64,000 nucleotides of DNA, taken from the NCBI RefSeq assembly GCF_000820845.2, contig NZ_CBXV010000004.1, positions 372,001 to 436,000 of the forward strand, given 5' to 3'. This stretch comes from Pyrinomonas methylaliphatogenes. Lineage in GTDB: Bacteria > Acidobacteriota > Blastocatellia > Pyrinomonadales > Pyrinomonadaceae. Below, in pieces: positions 40,049 to 48,865 of this stretch; within the stretch, counting starts at the first letter, position 1; each line of letters starts with the position of its first letter. Under the pieces are notes generated by a model, which saw only the letters and a program-made list of their open reading frames with translations, was not told the origin of the DNA and made no database searches. A program made the position numbers and the translations under genes.

Positions 40049-41317
40049 ATGCGACCGTGCCTTCTTCAGCTCGGTTCAATTGTCGGCGATTATCGCATCC
40101 TCGGCTTTTTGGGACGTGGCGGGATGGGCGAAGTCTACCGCGCGCAGCACATGAAGCTCGGGCGTGTGGTCGCCATCAAGATCCTCACCGGCGCGCTCCA
40201 GGATGCGACGGCGCTGGAGCGCTTTCGTAACGAAGCACGCATCCAATCGCGTCTGCAGCATGCGAATATCGCTACGCTTTACGATTTCATGGAGGTTGAT
40301 GGGCGCCCGTGCATCATCATGGAATATGTTGACGGGCTGACCCTGACGGAATTGATCGCCAGGCGCGGTCAGTTGAGCGTCTCCGAAGCGCTTGACATCT
40401 TCCGCTCGCTCGTTAAAGCGATCGCCTATGTTCATGAGTGCGGGATCGTCCACCGTGATCTTAAGCCGAACAACATCAAAGTCGATTCCAAAGGCGAAGC
40501 GAAGCTCCTCGACTTCGGCATAGCGCGCGCCGAATTGACGCCGAGGTTGACGGCCTCTGGACATATCGTTGGCACGATTGAGTACTTGGCTCCGGAGCAG
40601 TTGCAAACTGGATGCGCGGACCAACGATCAGATATCTGGGCCCTCGGCGCTCTGCTTTACGAAATGCTCACAGGGCGCGCGCCTTTTGCCGCTTCCACCA
40701 TCGGCGAGATTTGCGATCGGATCAATCGCGCAGCTTATGAACCGCCGTCGCATCTTAATCCGGCTATCTTCCCGGAGTTGGAAGGTCTGATCGCTCGTTG
40801 TTTGAAGCGCGATCCGTCGGCGCGCTATCGATCCGCGGATGAACTTCTGGCCGATGTCGAGCGCCTCGGACGGCAGTTGGAGCAGAGAGCGGCTGGATCG
40901 CCCCGCGATCGGCTTGAACCGGCCAAGATGCATCGTCGACAATGGGCGCTGATCGGCGTGGCTGCGGGCACGCTCATCGTGCTAATCATCTTGGCGTTTT
41001 GGGCTTCAAGTTACAACGAGGGTCAAAGCGGTTCAGTCTCCCTGACTCGATCGGTCGCTCAGTCGGCCTTCCTCTCTCCCAAAGTAGACTCAACCATTGG
41101 AACGGCGCGGCCTCACACCATCATCATCGATGTCTTTGAGGGCCACGCTCAAGTCTACCGGGATAATCAGTTGCTGGGAACGACGCCATACGAGTTGACT
41201 GCGCTTCCGGGCCAGGTCGTGCGATTGAATTTAAAGAGCGAAGGCTTCAAAGATAAGACCGTCGAGTTCACCGTGAGCGAAACGCGCCACGTCTATACCT
41301 TCAGGATGGAAAGATAG
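40049..41317 (+). CDS. Membrane-bound serine/threonine protein kinase with PEGA-like tail
   Basis: A 422-residue kinase: GRGGMGEVYRAQHMKLGRVV, IHRDLKPNNI-like (IVHRDLKPNNIKVD), DFGIARAELTPRLTASGHIV and YLAPEQLQTGCADQRSDIWA. After the kinase domain (about 12-280) comes one transmembrane helix (ALIGVAAGTLIVLIILAFWA). A C-terminal PEGA-like beta domain follows (VFEGHAQVYRDNQLLGTTPY, LPGQVVRLNLKSEGFKDKTV). It starts 40 bp after the protease. Together with the adjacent PP2C it forms a phospho-signalling module. Confidence 0.9.
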   Translation: MRPCLLQLGSIVGDYRILGFLGRGGMGEVYRAQHMKLGRVVAIKILTGALQDATALERFRNEARIQSRLQHANIATLYDFMEVDGRPCIIMEYVDGLTLTELIARRGQLSVSEALDIFRSLVKAIAYVHECGIVHRDLKPNNIKVDSKGEAKLLDFGIARAELTPRLTASGHIVGTIEYLAPEQLQTGCADQRSDIWALGALLYEMLTGRAPFAASTIGEICDRINRAAYEPPSHLNPAIFPELEGLIARCLKRDPSARYRSADELLADVERLGRQLEQRAAGSPRDRLEPAKMHRRQWALIGVAAGTLIVLIILAFWASSYNEGQSGSVSLTRSVAQSAFLSPKVDSTIGTARPHTIIIDVFEGHAQVYRDNQLLGTTPYELTALPGQVVRLNLKSEGFKDKTVEFTVSETRHVYTFRMER

Positions 41318-41321
41318 CGCT

Positions 41322-42218
41322 ATGTTCGGCAGATACCTGTCTCGTCTCCGACGCGGCGGCAAAAACGGGGGGCTGGCGAGCGGATTTCAGCAAGAGCGCG
41401 TGACGTCAGCCTTCGAAGTGGTCGCCAGTTTGCGAACTGATCCCGGTTGCATGCGCGATGTGAATGAAGATAGCGGATGCCATGTCCATCCGGGTGATCC
41501 TCATCTTCTCGGCGAACGTGGGATTTTAACCGTGGTCGCCGACGGCATGGGCGGTCACGCTGCCGGAGAAGTCGCCAGTCGGATCGCCATCGAAACCATC
41601 AGTCGGTCCTACTATTATGGATCGGGCGAACCTTCGGCGGCGCTCCGTCGCGCCTTTATGGAAGCAAATCGTCGGATCTGCGAAGTCGCCGCCGGGGCCG
41701 ACAATCTACGCGGTATGGGGACGACTTGCACGGCGTTAGCGCTATGCGGAGAGAGGGCTTTTATCGCGCATGTCGGCGATAGCCGACTCTACTTGTTGCG
41801 CAACGGCAGGCTCTATCTTCTGACCGAGGATCATTCGATCGTTATGGAGATGGTGCGTCGCGGCACGCTCTCGCGCGAAGAAGCGCGTCATCATGCGGAT
41901 AGGAATGTGATCACGCGCGCCTTGGGCACGAACTCGAACGTCGATATCTACATGCCCGCTTCACCGCTCACCGTACGGATTGGCGATATCTTCATGCTCT
42001 GTTCGGACGGCTTGCATGACTTAGTCGAAGATCGGGAGCTGGAGCAGATATTAGTCATGACCAGTACGCCTTATGAGGCGAGCGAGCGATTGATCGCCCT
42101 AGCGCGTGCGCGCGGCGGCTACGACAACATCACGATCGGCGTCGTGAAATTGCGCCCGGTGAATCGATCGGCGACCGAGCGGGCGCCAGTCACGCGCGAA
42201 ACGGAAGCCGTGGAGTGA
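41322..42218 (+). CDS. PP2C-type protein phosphatase
   Basis: The 298-residue protein has the PP2C metal motifs. They are RTDPGCMRDVNEDSG, VVADGMGGHAAGEVA, AFIAHVGDSRLYLLRNGRLY, EDHSIVMEMVRRGTLSREEA, FMLCSDGLHDLVEDRELEQI and the C-terminal GGYDNITIGVVKL. It dephosphorylates Ser/Thr residues, plausibly reversing the neighbouring kinases. It starts 4 bp after the kinase stop, so probably one operon. The N-terminal 40 residues are basic and have no known domain. Confidence 0.92.
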   Translation: MFGRYLSRLRRGGKNGGLASGFQQERVTSAFEVVASLRTDPGCMRDVNEDSGCHVHPGDPHLLGERGILTVVADGMGGHAAGEVASRIAIETISRSYYYGSGEPSAALRRAFMEANRRICEVAAGADNLRGMGTTCTALALCGERAFIAHVGDSRLYLLRNGRLYLLTEDHSIVMEMVRRGTLSREEARHHADRNVITRALGTNSNVDIYMPASPLTVRIGDIFMLCSDGLHDLVEDRELEQILVMTSTPYEASERLIALARARGGYDNITIGVVKLRPVNRSATERAPVTRETEAVE

Positions 42219-42242
42219 ACGAACATCCTTCGGGGACGGTTC

Positions 42243-43142
42243 TCAAACGAGGCCTGACATGATGAGCGGTTCGCGATCCGCGTCCGCTGGCGCATCGATG
42301 ATCTCCCACGCCCGCTCATCGCGCAAGAGGCGCGTAAGCAGCAGCGCGTGAAGCAGGTGTCCGCTGCGTTCAGCCGTGACCCGACCGATGATCGGCAGTC
42401 CGACTAACGCCAGATCGCCGATGATGTCAAGCGCTTTGTGGCGCACGAACTCGTCGCGGTAGCGCAATCCGGAAGGGTTGAGGATCCCTTCGGGAGTTAG
42501 AACGATGGCGTTATCGAGCGACCCGCCGCGGATCAAGTTGGCGCGGCGAAGCTGTTCTATTTCCGCCGTGAAACCGAAAGTGCGCGCCGGCGCGATCTCG
42601 CGCGCGAAGAACCGCTGGTCCAGTCCATCGACGCACAGCCGTTGTCGTCCGATGATGGGATGCGCGAACTCGATCTCGCAATCTATTTCGTACCCATCGA
42701 AAGGCTCGATGCTGATGCGGCGTTCCCCTTGCTCGATCGACACTCTACGTCGCACACGAAGCGCTTTGCGCGCCGCCGTCTGCTCGATCAACCCGGCGCG
42801 CTCGATCAACGCGACGAAAGGCTCAGCCGAACCATCCATGATCGGGATCTCCAGATTGTCGACCTCGATGTAGACGTTATCCACGCCGCAGCCGCGCAAC
42901 GCCGCGAGCAGATGTTCGACGGTCGAGAGCATCACGCCTGTGCGCATGAGCGTCGTCGCGTAGCTGCAATTGGCGATATATTCGATGCTGGCTGGAATCT
43001 CGAAGCCGCCCAGGTCGGTTCGAATGAAGACGTATCCCGTATCGGGCGGCGCCGGGTGGAGTTTGACCGTGACCGACACGCCCGTATGTAAGCCGATCCC
43101 GCTCGTCTCCACCCCTTTCGCTAGCGTCGTCTGTCTGATCAT
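42243..43142 (-). CDS. lpxC: UDP-3-O-acyl-N-acetylglucosamine deacetylase
   Basis: The 299-residue protein matches LpxC. Motifs include GIGLHTGVSVTVKLHPAPPD, MLSTVEHLLAALRGCGVDNV (zinc His), a central FAHPII, and the HKALDIIGDLALVG zinc-site motif (His and Asp). It performs the committed step of lipid A synthesis, showing that the cell has an LPS outer membrane. It is convergent with the PP2C gene with a 24-bp gap. Confidence 0.95.
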   Translation of the reverse strand: MIRQTTLAKGVETSGIGLHTGVSVTVKLHPAPPDTGYVFIRTDLGGFEIPASIEYIANCSYATTLMRTGVMLSTVEHLLAALRGCGVDNVYIEVDNLEIPIMDGSAEPFVALIERAGLIEQTAARKALRVRRRVSIEQGERRISIEPFDGYEIDCEIEFAHPIIGRQRLCVDGLDQRFFAREIAPARTFGFTAEIEQLRRANLIRGGSLDNAIVLTPEGILNPSGLRYRDEFVRHKALDIIGDLALVGLPIIGRVTAERSGHLLHALLLTRLLRDERAWEIIDAPADADREPLIMSGLV

Positions 43143-43421
43143 CGCGTCTTAACGCCAGTTCGTTAAGCAAGCTTCATACCTTACGAGTCGAAAGATCGGT
43201 CCGACGGTCGCCTATGAACGTTTCGTCTAGCTCGCGAACTGAAAAATAGCCACTGAGCCTTGTGCTTTAGCGCTTCCCGGAGCGAGCGGATGGGATGGCG
43301 ATGTGTGGCGCGAGCGCAACAATGATGTGGCTTGGGCGCGACACTGAGCTTGCGACGCTTGCTCTGTGGAGCGCTTGGGGGCGGCGCAAGATGGTGTTTG
43401 ACACCGCCTAGAGGGGCACTT

Positions 43422-46172
43422 ATGATCATCTGCAGCATGCCGGAAAAGGAGATAAGCAAGAGGGAAGAGAAGCCTACGGCGCGACTCTTTCTGATAGATT
43501 CGATGTCGCACATCTTTCGCGCCTATTTCGCCCCGATGGGCGCGCGGCTCGAACCGCTCACTAATAGCAAGGGCCAGGTGACGCAAGCCATCTTCGTCTT
43601 CACAAACATGTTGCGCAAGCTCCTCACCGAAGAGAAGCCGGATTACATCGCTGCGATCTTCGAATCTGGCGTGCCGACTTTTCGCCACGAAAGCTTCACC
43701 GCCTATAAATCGAATCGCGCCGCGATGCCCGATGAGCTCGAATCGCAGCTTCCGTGGATCATCAAAGTTTGCGAAGTCTTTCGTATTCCGGTCATCAACT
43801 TTCCGGGCTACGAGGCTGACGATGTGATCGGCACGTTGGCTGTACGCGCTGCCGAGCGGGGCATTCAAGCCGTCATCGTTTCGAACGACAAGGATCTCTG
43901 CCAGCTCGTGCGCGATCCGCTGATCATTTGCTTGAGGCAGAATCCGCAGAACATCAAACGGCGTGAACCGGTGCCGCCCATCGAGTGGTGCGATGAAGCG
44001 TGGGTCAAAGCGCGTTTCGGCGTCCCGCCCGAAAAGATTCCCGACCTGTTGGGATTGATGGGCGATCCGATCGACAATATTCCGGGCGCGCCCGGCATCG
44101 GCGCCAAAGGCGCAGTGCAGATCCTCGAGCAGTTCGGCTCGATCGAAAACGCGCTTGCGCATTGGGCGGAAGTGAAGAACAAAAGATACCGTGAAGCATT
44201 GCGCGACCATGCGGACCAGATCTTGAAATCGCGCGAGTTAGCGACGATCCGCACCGATGTCCCGATCGCAATCGAAATCGAAAGTCTGCGCGCGCAAGAA
44301 CCCGACCGCGCCGCAGCTTACGCGCTCTTCCGCGAACTCGAGTTCCGTTCGCTGATGCGCGAATTTGCCGACGCCGCACACTTCGTGCAGGTGCGCGAAG
44401 GGCGAAACTATCAACGCCTCAGGACGAAGTCTCAACTGGAGGGGCTCGTCCGTCGTTTGTGGGATACGGACGGGTGGAGCTTCGCCGTCGCGGATTCGAC
44501 TCCAGCTGGGGCCGGAGAACAGGGCGGCGCGCACGATGCGCGCGGAGCGCCTTCGGGAGTGGCGATCGCGACCGCCGCCGGCGCGGCAAATTACATCGAC
44601 CTTAAGAATTTCGAGGGCGGACTGGATGAGGCTGCCGCGCTGCTGCGCGACGCCTTCGGCAACGGCTTGGTGAGCAAAGTCGTGCATGATCTCAAGCGCG
44701 CTGTCGCGCTGTTGGACCAGTTGAAGATCGAAATCGAAGGCGTCGCTGACGACACGTTGATCGCTGCCTACTTGCTCGATCCGGTGCGTAGCCGCTACGA
44801 GTTGAACGATCTGGCGCGCGATGCGACGGGAGCGGAAGCGTGGACCGAACCGGCGGAAGGCTGGACCGGCGATGAGTGGCGCGCGGCAGAAGCCGCCGAC
44901 CTGACTCTGCAAGCGGCGGATGTTCTTCACGGGCGCGTGCTGGAGAACGGGCTGGAGATGATCTACAAGGAGATCGAGCTGCCGCTTGCCCCGCTTCTTT
45001 ACCGCATGGAGCGGGCCGGGCTGCGCGTCGATTTGAAGGTCCTGCGTGAGCTGTCCGGTTACTTTGGCGAGGAGCTGCGCAAACTGACCGAGAGGATATA
45101 TCGCGTCGCCGGACGCGAATTCAACATCAATTCGCCGAAACAGGTCGCCGAGGTCTTCGAGGAGTTGAACATCACGACCGGACGCAAGACCTCGACGGGA
45201 AGGATGTCAACCAGCCGCGCGTTGCTCGAAGAGTTGGCCCAGCAGCATGAGTTGCCGCGCTTGATCATCGAATATCGCGAGCTGGATAAATTGAAGAGCG
45301 TCTATACTGACTCGCTGCCCAAGCAGATCGCCGCTGATGGGCGCATTCACTGCCGATTGAACCAGACGGTGACGGCCACCGGCAGACTCTCTTCGAGCGA
45401 GCCCAACCTTCAGAATATTCCGATTCGCACCGAACTCGGCCAGCGCATTCGCCGCGCCTTCGTGCCGGACGATGGCTGCCTGTTCGTCGCGGCTGATTAC
45501 TCGCAGCTCGAGCTGCGGCTTCTCGCACACATCACGCGCGATCCGGTCATGCTCGAAGCCTTCCAAAAAGGCGAAGACATCCACGCGCGCACGGCGCAAC
45601 TCGTCTTCGGGGCCAAGACCGAAGCCGAGTTGCGAGAGAGAAGGCGATTGGCGAAGATCGTCAACTTCGCCATCGCCTACGCCATCGAACCTTACGGGCT
45701 CGCGCAGCGAGTCGGCATCTCGCGCAAAGAGGCCAAGAAAGTCATCGAAGATTACTACGAAACTTACAAAGGGGTGCGCCGTTTCATGGAGGAGACGGTC
45801 GAACGCGCGCGGCGCGAGGGCGTCGTCCGCTCCATCTTCGGGAGGATTCGCCCGATCCCGGCGATCAACGACCGCAACGCGCAGGTGCGCGCCCGGGCCG
45901 AACGCGAAGCGATCAACATGCCGATCCAAGGCACGGCGAGCGACATCGTCAAACTCGCCATGCTGCGCGTCGATGAGGCTTTCCGCCGCGAACGTCTGCG
46001 CGCGCAGCTCGTCATGCAGGTGCACGACGAGCTGCTCGTCGAAGCCCCGCGCGAAGAGGCTGAACGTGCGGCGCAGATCTTGCGGCGCGAAATGGAGGGC
46101 GCCGTGGAACTTGACGTGCCGCTTCAGGTCGAGGTCGGCATCGGCCAGAATTGGATGGATCTGAAGGAGTAG
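43422..46172 (+). CDS. polA: DNA polymerase I
   Basis: A 916-residue polymerase. The N-terminal 5' nuclease domain starts LFLIDSMSHIFRAYF and has SNDKDLCQLV. A central 3'-5' exonuclease-like domain follows (about 340-530). The polymerase domain carries TATGRLSSSEPNLQNIPIRT, VAADYSQLELRLLAHI and MQVHDELLVEAP. In the central domain the expected DxE motif (DTET-like) reads FAVADSTPAG, so proofreading is probably lost. The start ATG 43422 is behind GAGGGG; 43437 is possible. Confidence 0.95.
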   Translation: MIICSMPEKEISKREEKPTARLFLIDSMSHIFRAYFAPMGARLEPLTNSKGQVTQAIFVFTNMLRKLLTEEKPDYIAAIFESGVPTFRHESFTAYKSNRAAMPDELESQLPWIIKVCEVFRIPVINFPGYEADDVIGTLAVRAAERGIQAVIVSNDKDLCQLVRDPLIICLRQNPQNIKRREPVPPIEWCDEAWVKARFGVPPEKIPDLLGLMGDPIDNIPGAPGIGAKGAVQILEQFGSIENALAHWAEVKNKRYREALRDHADQILKSRELATIRTDVPIAIEIESLRAQEPDRAAAYALFRELEFRSLMREFADAAHFVQVREGRNYQRLRTKSQLEGLVRRLWDTDGWSFAVADSTPAGAGEQGGAHDARGAPSGVAIATAAGAANYIDLKNFEGGLDEAAALLRDAFGNGLVSKVVHDLKRAVALLDQLKIEIEGVADDTLIAAYLLDPVRSRYELNDLARDATGAEAWTEPAEGWTGDEWRAAEAADLTLQAADVLHGRVLENGLEMIYKEIELPLAPLLYRMERAGLRVDLKVLRELSGYFGEELRKLTERIYRVAGREFNINSPKQVAEVFEELNITTGRKTSTGRMSTSRALLEELAQQHELPRLIIEYRELDKLKSVYTDSLPKQIAADGRIHCRLNQTVTATGRLSSSEPNLQNIPIRTELGQRIRRAFVPDDGCLFVAADYSQLELRLLAHITRDPVMLEAFQKGEDIHARTAQLVFGAKTEAELRERRRLAKIVNFAIAYAIEPYGLAQRVGISRKEAKKVIEDYYETYKGVRRFMEETVERARREGVVRSIFGRIRPIPAINDRNAQVRARAEREAINMPIQGTASDIVKLAMLRVDEAFRRERLRAQLVMQVHDELLVEAPREEAERAAQILRREMEGAVELDVPLQVEVGIGQNWMDLKE

Positions 46173-46454
46173 GTGGCACGGCCGTTCCCATCCCGCAAGA
46201 TTTCTTGCGAACTGAGTTAAACCTTTGGCTGACGGTCAGTTATCCTGATTGGAGGCGGGCCGTTGGGAAGGATTTTCCGATTCGCGCTGGTCTTCAGCTC
46301 TATCATCGCGAAGCTCGGTCGAGGCCGCTAACCTCTTTGCAATCTCTCACATAGTCGGCAGATCGAAAGGTACGGGGCGGAAACGGCATACCCCTTGCTT
46401 CAGTCGCTTCAGCTAGTCGGGAGTCGAGCGCGACTACGCATGAAGGGTCAAATC

Positions 46455-46859
46455 ATGGCTTTGTCAACGGTCAGGATCCTTTACGTCGAAAATCAAGCGT
46501 TAGTTTTCCTCACAGTCAAACAGATGCTCGAGCAAGAGGGATGGGAGGTTGACTACGCGCGCAACATGATCGGTGCGCTTCAGAAGATAGAGCGAGAGGA
46601 AGAGCGCTATGATCTGATCATTCTCGATTCAAAACTGCGCGGCGGGCGTGGGCTCGAACTCTTGCGGCGCGTCCGCGAATTGCCCTATCGGCGGCGAACG
46701 CCGGTCCTCATGTTCACCTCGGAGGAGTGTTTGAGCGAAGCGTTGAGCGCTGGCGCGGACGCTTATCTGCCGAAGCCCGAAGGCATAAGGAGCATTACGG
46801 CCACGATCCGTCGGCTGCTGAAGGCTCGAAAGGTGAGCCTCAGTCGAAACGTTCACTGA
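46455..46859 (+). CDS. Stand-alone response regulator receiver protein
   Basis: About 134 residues forming a single CheY-like receiver: ILYVENQALVFLTVKQML, phospho-acceptor Asp in YDLIILDSKLRGGRG, a Thr/Ser in TPVLMFTSEECLS and the Lys in DAYLPKPEGIRS. No output domain. The start ATG was set at 46455; 46440 or 46395 are also in frame. No histidine kinase is adjacent; the partner is unknown. The gap upstream (46173-46454) has no gene. Confidence 0.82.
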   Translation: MALSTVRILYVENQALVFLTVKQMLEQEGWEVDYARNMIGALQKIEREEERYDLIILDSKLRGGRGLELLRRVRELPYRRRTPVLMFTSEECLSEALSAGADAYLPKPEGIRSITATIRRLLKARKVSLSRNVH

Positions 46860-46947
46860 CGGGTTTTCGGCTCCGCGAGGCGAGGTCTCTGAAGAGGCGG
46901 TTGTGGGCTTGTGCGGCGTGATGTGCTAGTATCTCGCCCCGGAAGTT

Positions 46948-47904
46948 ATGGTTATGGCAGAGAGGAGACAGGAACGCGCCACTTTGCTCGATGGCGCTCG
47001 CGTTGCTGAGGAGATAAAGGCTGAGGTCAGAGAGGAGGTCGCCCGCCTCGAAAGGGAGCACGGGATCATCCCTTGTTTGGTGACCGTTCTGGTCGGCGAT
47101 GATCCGGCATCTGCTGTCTATGTGCGCAACAAAGTGAACACGAGCATCGCGCTCGGTCTACGTTCTGAGCACCATGCGCTCCCGCACGAGACGAGCACCG
47201 AGCAGTTGCTCGCGTTGATCGCTCAATTGAACGCGCGTGCAGATGTCGATGGCATACTGGTGCAATTGCCATTGCCCAAAGGCGTCGATGCGATGCGCAT
47301 TCTGGAGGCGATCGATCCGGCGAAGGATGTCGATGGATTTCATCCGGTCAACGTCGGGCGTATGATGTTGGGGCAGACCGCTCTTCCACCTTGCACGCCT
47401 GCTGGGATCATCGAGCTATTAGATCGTTATGGGATCGCCATCGGCGGCGCGCACGCTTGCGTCGTCGGACGGAGCAATATCGTCGGGCGTCCAGTCGCGC
47501 AATTGTTACTGCAGCGTGACGCGACCGTGACGATCTGTCATTCGCGCACGCGCGATCTCGCCGCGTTGACGCGCCAAGCCGATATTCTGATCGTCGCTAC
47601 GGGGCGCGTGGCTTTGATCCGCGGCGAACACATAAAACCGGGCGCCGTCGTCATCGATGTCGGGACCAATCGCGTGACCGATGAAGAGACGATACGCGCC
47701 CTCTTCGGTGAGCGAGCGGAAGAGCGCGTAAACGCTCTGCGGCGGCGCGGCTATACTCTGGTCGGTGATGTGCATCCAGCGGAAGCTGAAAAGGTCGCGG
47801 GCTATTTGACTCCAGTGCCGGGCGGGGTCGGTCCGTTGACCGTCGCCATGCTTATGCGCAACACCGTCATGGCTGCACGCCAACGCAGGTTAAGATCGAA
47901 TTGA
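46948..47904 (+). CDS. folD: Bifunctional methylenetetrahydrofolate dehydrogenase/cyclohydrolase
   Basis: A 318-residue FolD: ARVAEEIKAEVREEVARLER, a YVRNK motif with catalytic Lys, GILVQLPLPKGVDAMRILEA, PAKDVDGFHPVNVGRMMLGQ, VVGRSNIVGRPVAQLLLQRD (NAD(P) fold) and the C-terminal TPVPGGVGPLTVAMLMRNTV. It supplies formyl-THF for purine synthesis and one-carbon metabolism. coaE follows 11 bp downstream. Confidence 0.96.
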   Translation: MVMAERRQERATLLDGARVAEEIKAEVREEVARLEREHGIIPCLVTVLVGDDPASAVYVRNKVNTSIALGLRSEHHALPHETSTEQLLALIAQLNARADVDGILVQLPLPKGVDAMRILEAIDPAKDVDGFHPVNVGRMMLGQTALPPCTPAGIIELLDRYGIAIGGAHACVVGRSNIVGRPVAQLLLQRDATVTICHSRTRDLAALTRQADILIVATGRVALIRGEHIKPGAVVIDVGTNRVTDEETIRALFGERAEERVNALRRRGYTLVGDVHPAEAEKVAGYLTPVPGGVGPLTVAMLMRNTVMAARQRRLRSN

Positions 47905-47915
47905 AGTGACCGAAG

Positions 47916-48527
47916 ATGTTGCGTGTCGGTCTTACGGGGTCGATCGCGGTCGGCAAGTCGTTTGTCGCTTCGGTGCTGCGCGAGTTGGGATGCCACGTCA
48001 TAGATGCGGATGAGATCGCGCGCGCCGTCGTGGCGCCGGGCACGCCCGGATTGCGCGCCATCATCGAAGAGTTCGGGCCCGAGTTTTTGCGCGCCGATGG
48101 GAGTTTGGATCGCGGACGATTGGCCGCGGTCGTCTTCGCAGATGAGAGGAAGCGTAAGCGACTGAACGCGATCCTTCATCCGCTGATCATCGCCGTTCAG
48201 GAAGAGCGCTTGAAGGCTCTTGAGCGGGAGGACCCGAATGGGATCGCCGTAGTGGAGGCCGCTTTGCTGGTCGAAACGGGCGGATACCAACGTTTCGATA
48301 AGTTGATCGTCGTCCATTGTCGTCCGGAGATACAACGCGAGCGCCTGATGGCGAGAAATAAGCTGACGCGCGACGAGGCGGAACGTTGGATCGCCGCGCA
48401 GATGGCTCAGGAAGAGAAGATGCGTTATGCGGACTTCTTGATCGATACCTCAAACGGATTCGAGGATACGCGCCGGCAGGTGGAGGAAGTCTATCGCCGA
48501 TTACGTGTGTTGGCTGGATCGAATTGA
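47916..48527 (+). CDS. coaE: Dephospho-CoA kinase
   Basis: The 203-residue P-loop kinase has LRVGLTGSIAVGKSFVASVL, VIDADEIARAVVAPGTPG, and NGIAVVEAALLVETGGYQRF. It phosphorylates the 3'-OH of dephospho-CoA to finish coenzyme A. It follows folD by 11 bp on the same strand. Confidence 0.95.
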   Translation: MLRVGLTGSIAVGKSFVASVLRELGCHVIDADEIARAVVAPGTPGLRAIIEEFGPEFLRADGSLDRGRLAAVVFADERKRKRLNAILHPLIIAVQEERLKALEREDPNGIAVVEAALLVETGGYQRFDKLIVVHCRPEIQRERLMARNKLTRDEAERWIAAQMAQEEKMRYADFLIDTSNGFEDTRRQVEEVYRRLRVLAGSN

Positions 48528-48865
48528 AGATCGCAGTTATTGGGAGGGTGTGGCGATTGTTGCATTGAGCATCTTGTCTATCGATTGTGCGCCGTGATAA
48601 CGTGATGACGCCAGTGAACTCCCCCCCGTTCTTCGATAAGGTGGGAAATCAGATCCGTTTTCAGATCTCGCGGCGCGCGATCGCGCAAAAGGCCGTTTCC
48701 CGCGAGCGGCCTGCGGGCGGGATCGAGCGAGGATGGCGATTGGGTGATCGTTCGAACTTGCCCTCTCTCGTTTGGGATAGACTCTGCGAAAGCATAAGAG
48801 TTGGGGATTGGGCGAGAAGATGCTGAGCGCATGAGATGAGCGGGCTAATCTTTGGGGGACGGAGG
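48528..48865. other. Intergenic stretch before the opp operon, no gene
   Basis: No gene found. Features: a perfect 12-bp palindrome GCGCGATCGCGC (48675-48686) and a small stem AGGCCG/CGGCCT (48690-48712). These may form structures or binding sites in the oppA leader. No clear promoter was identified. Confidence 0.35.
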
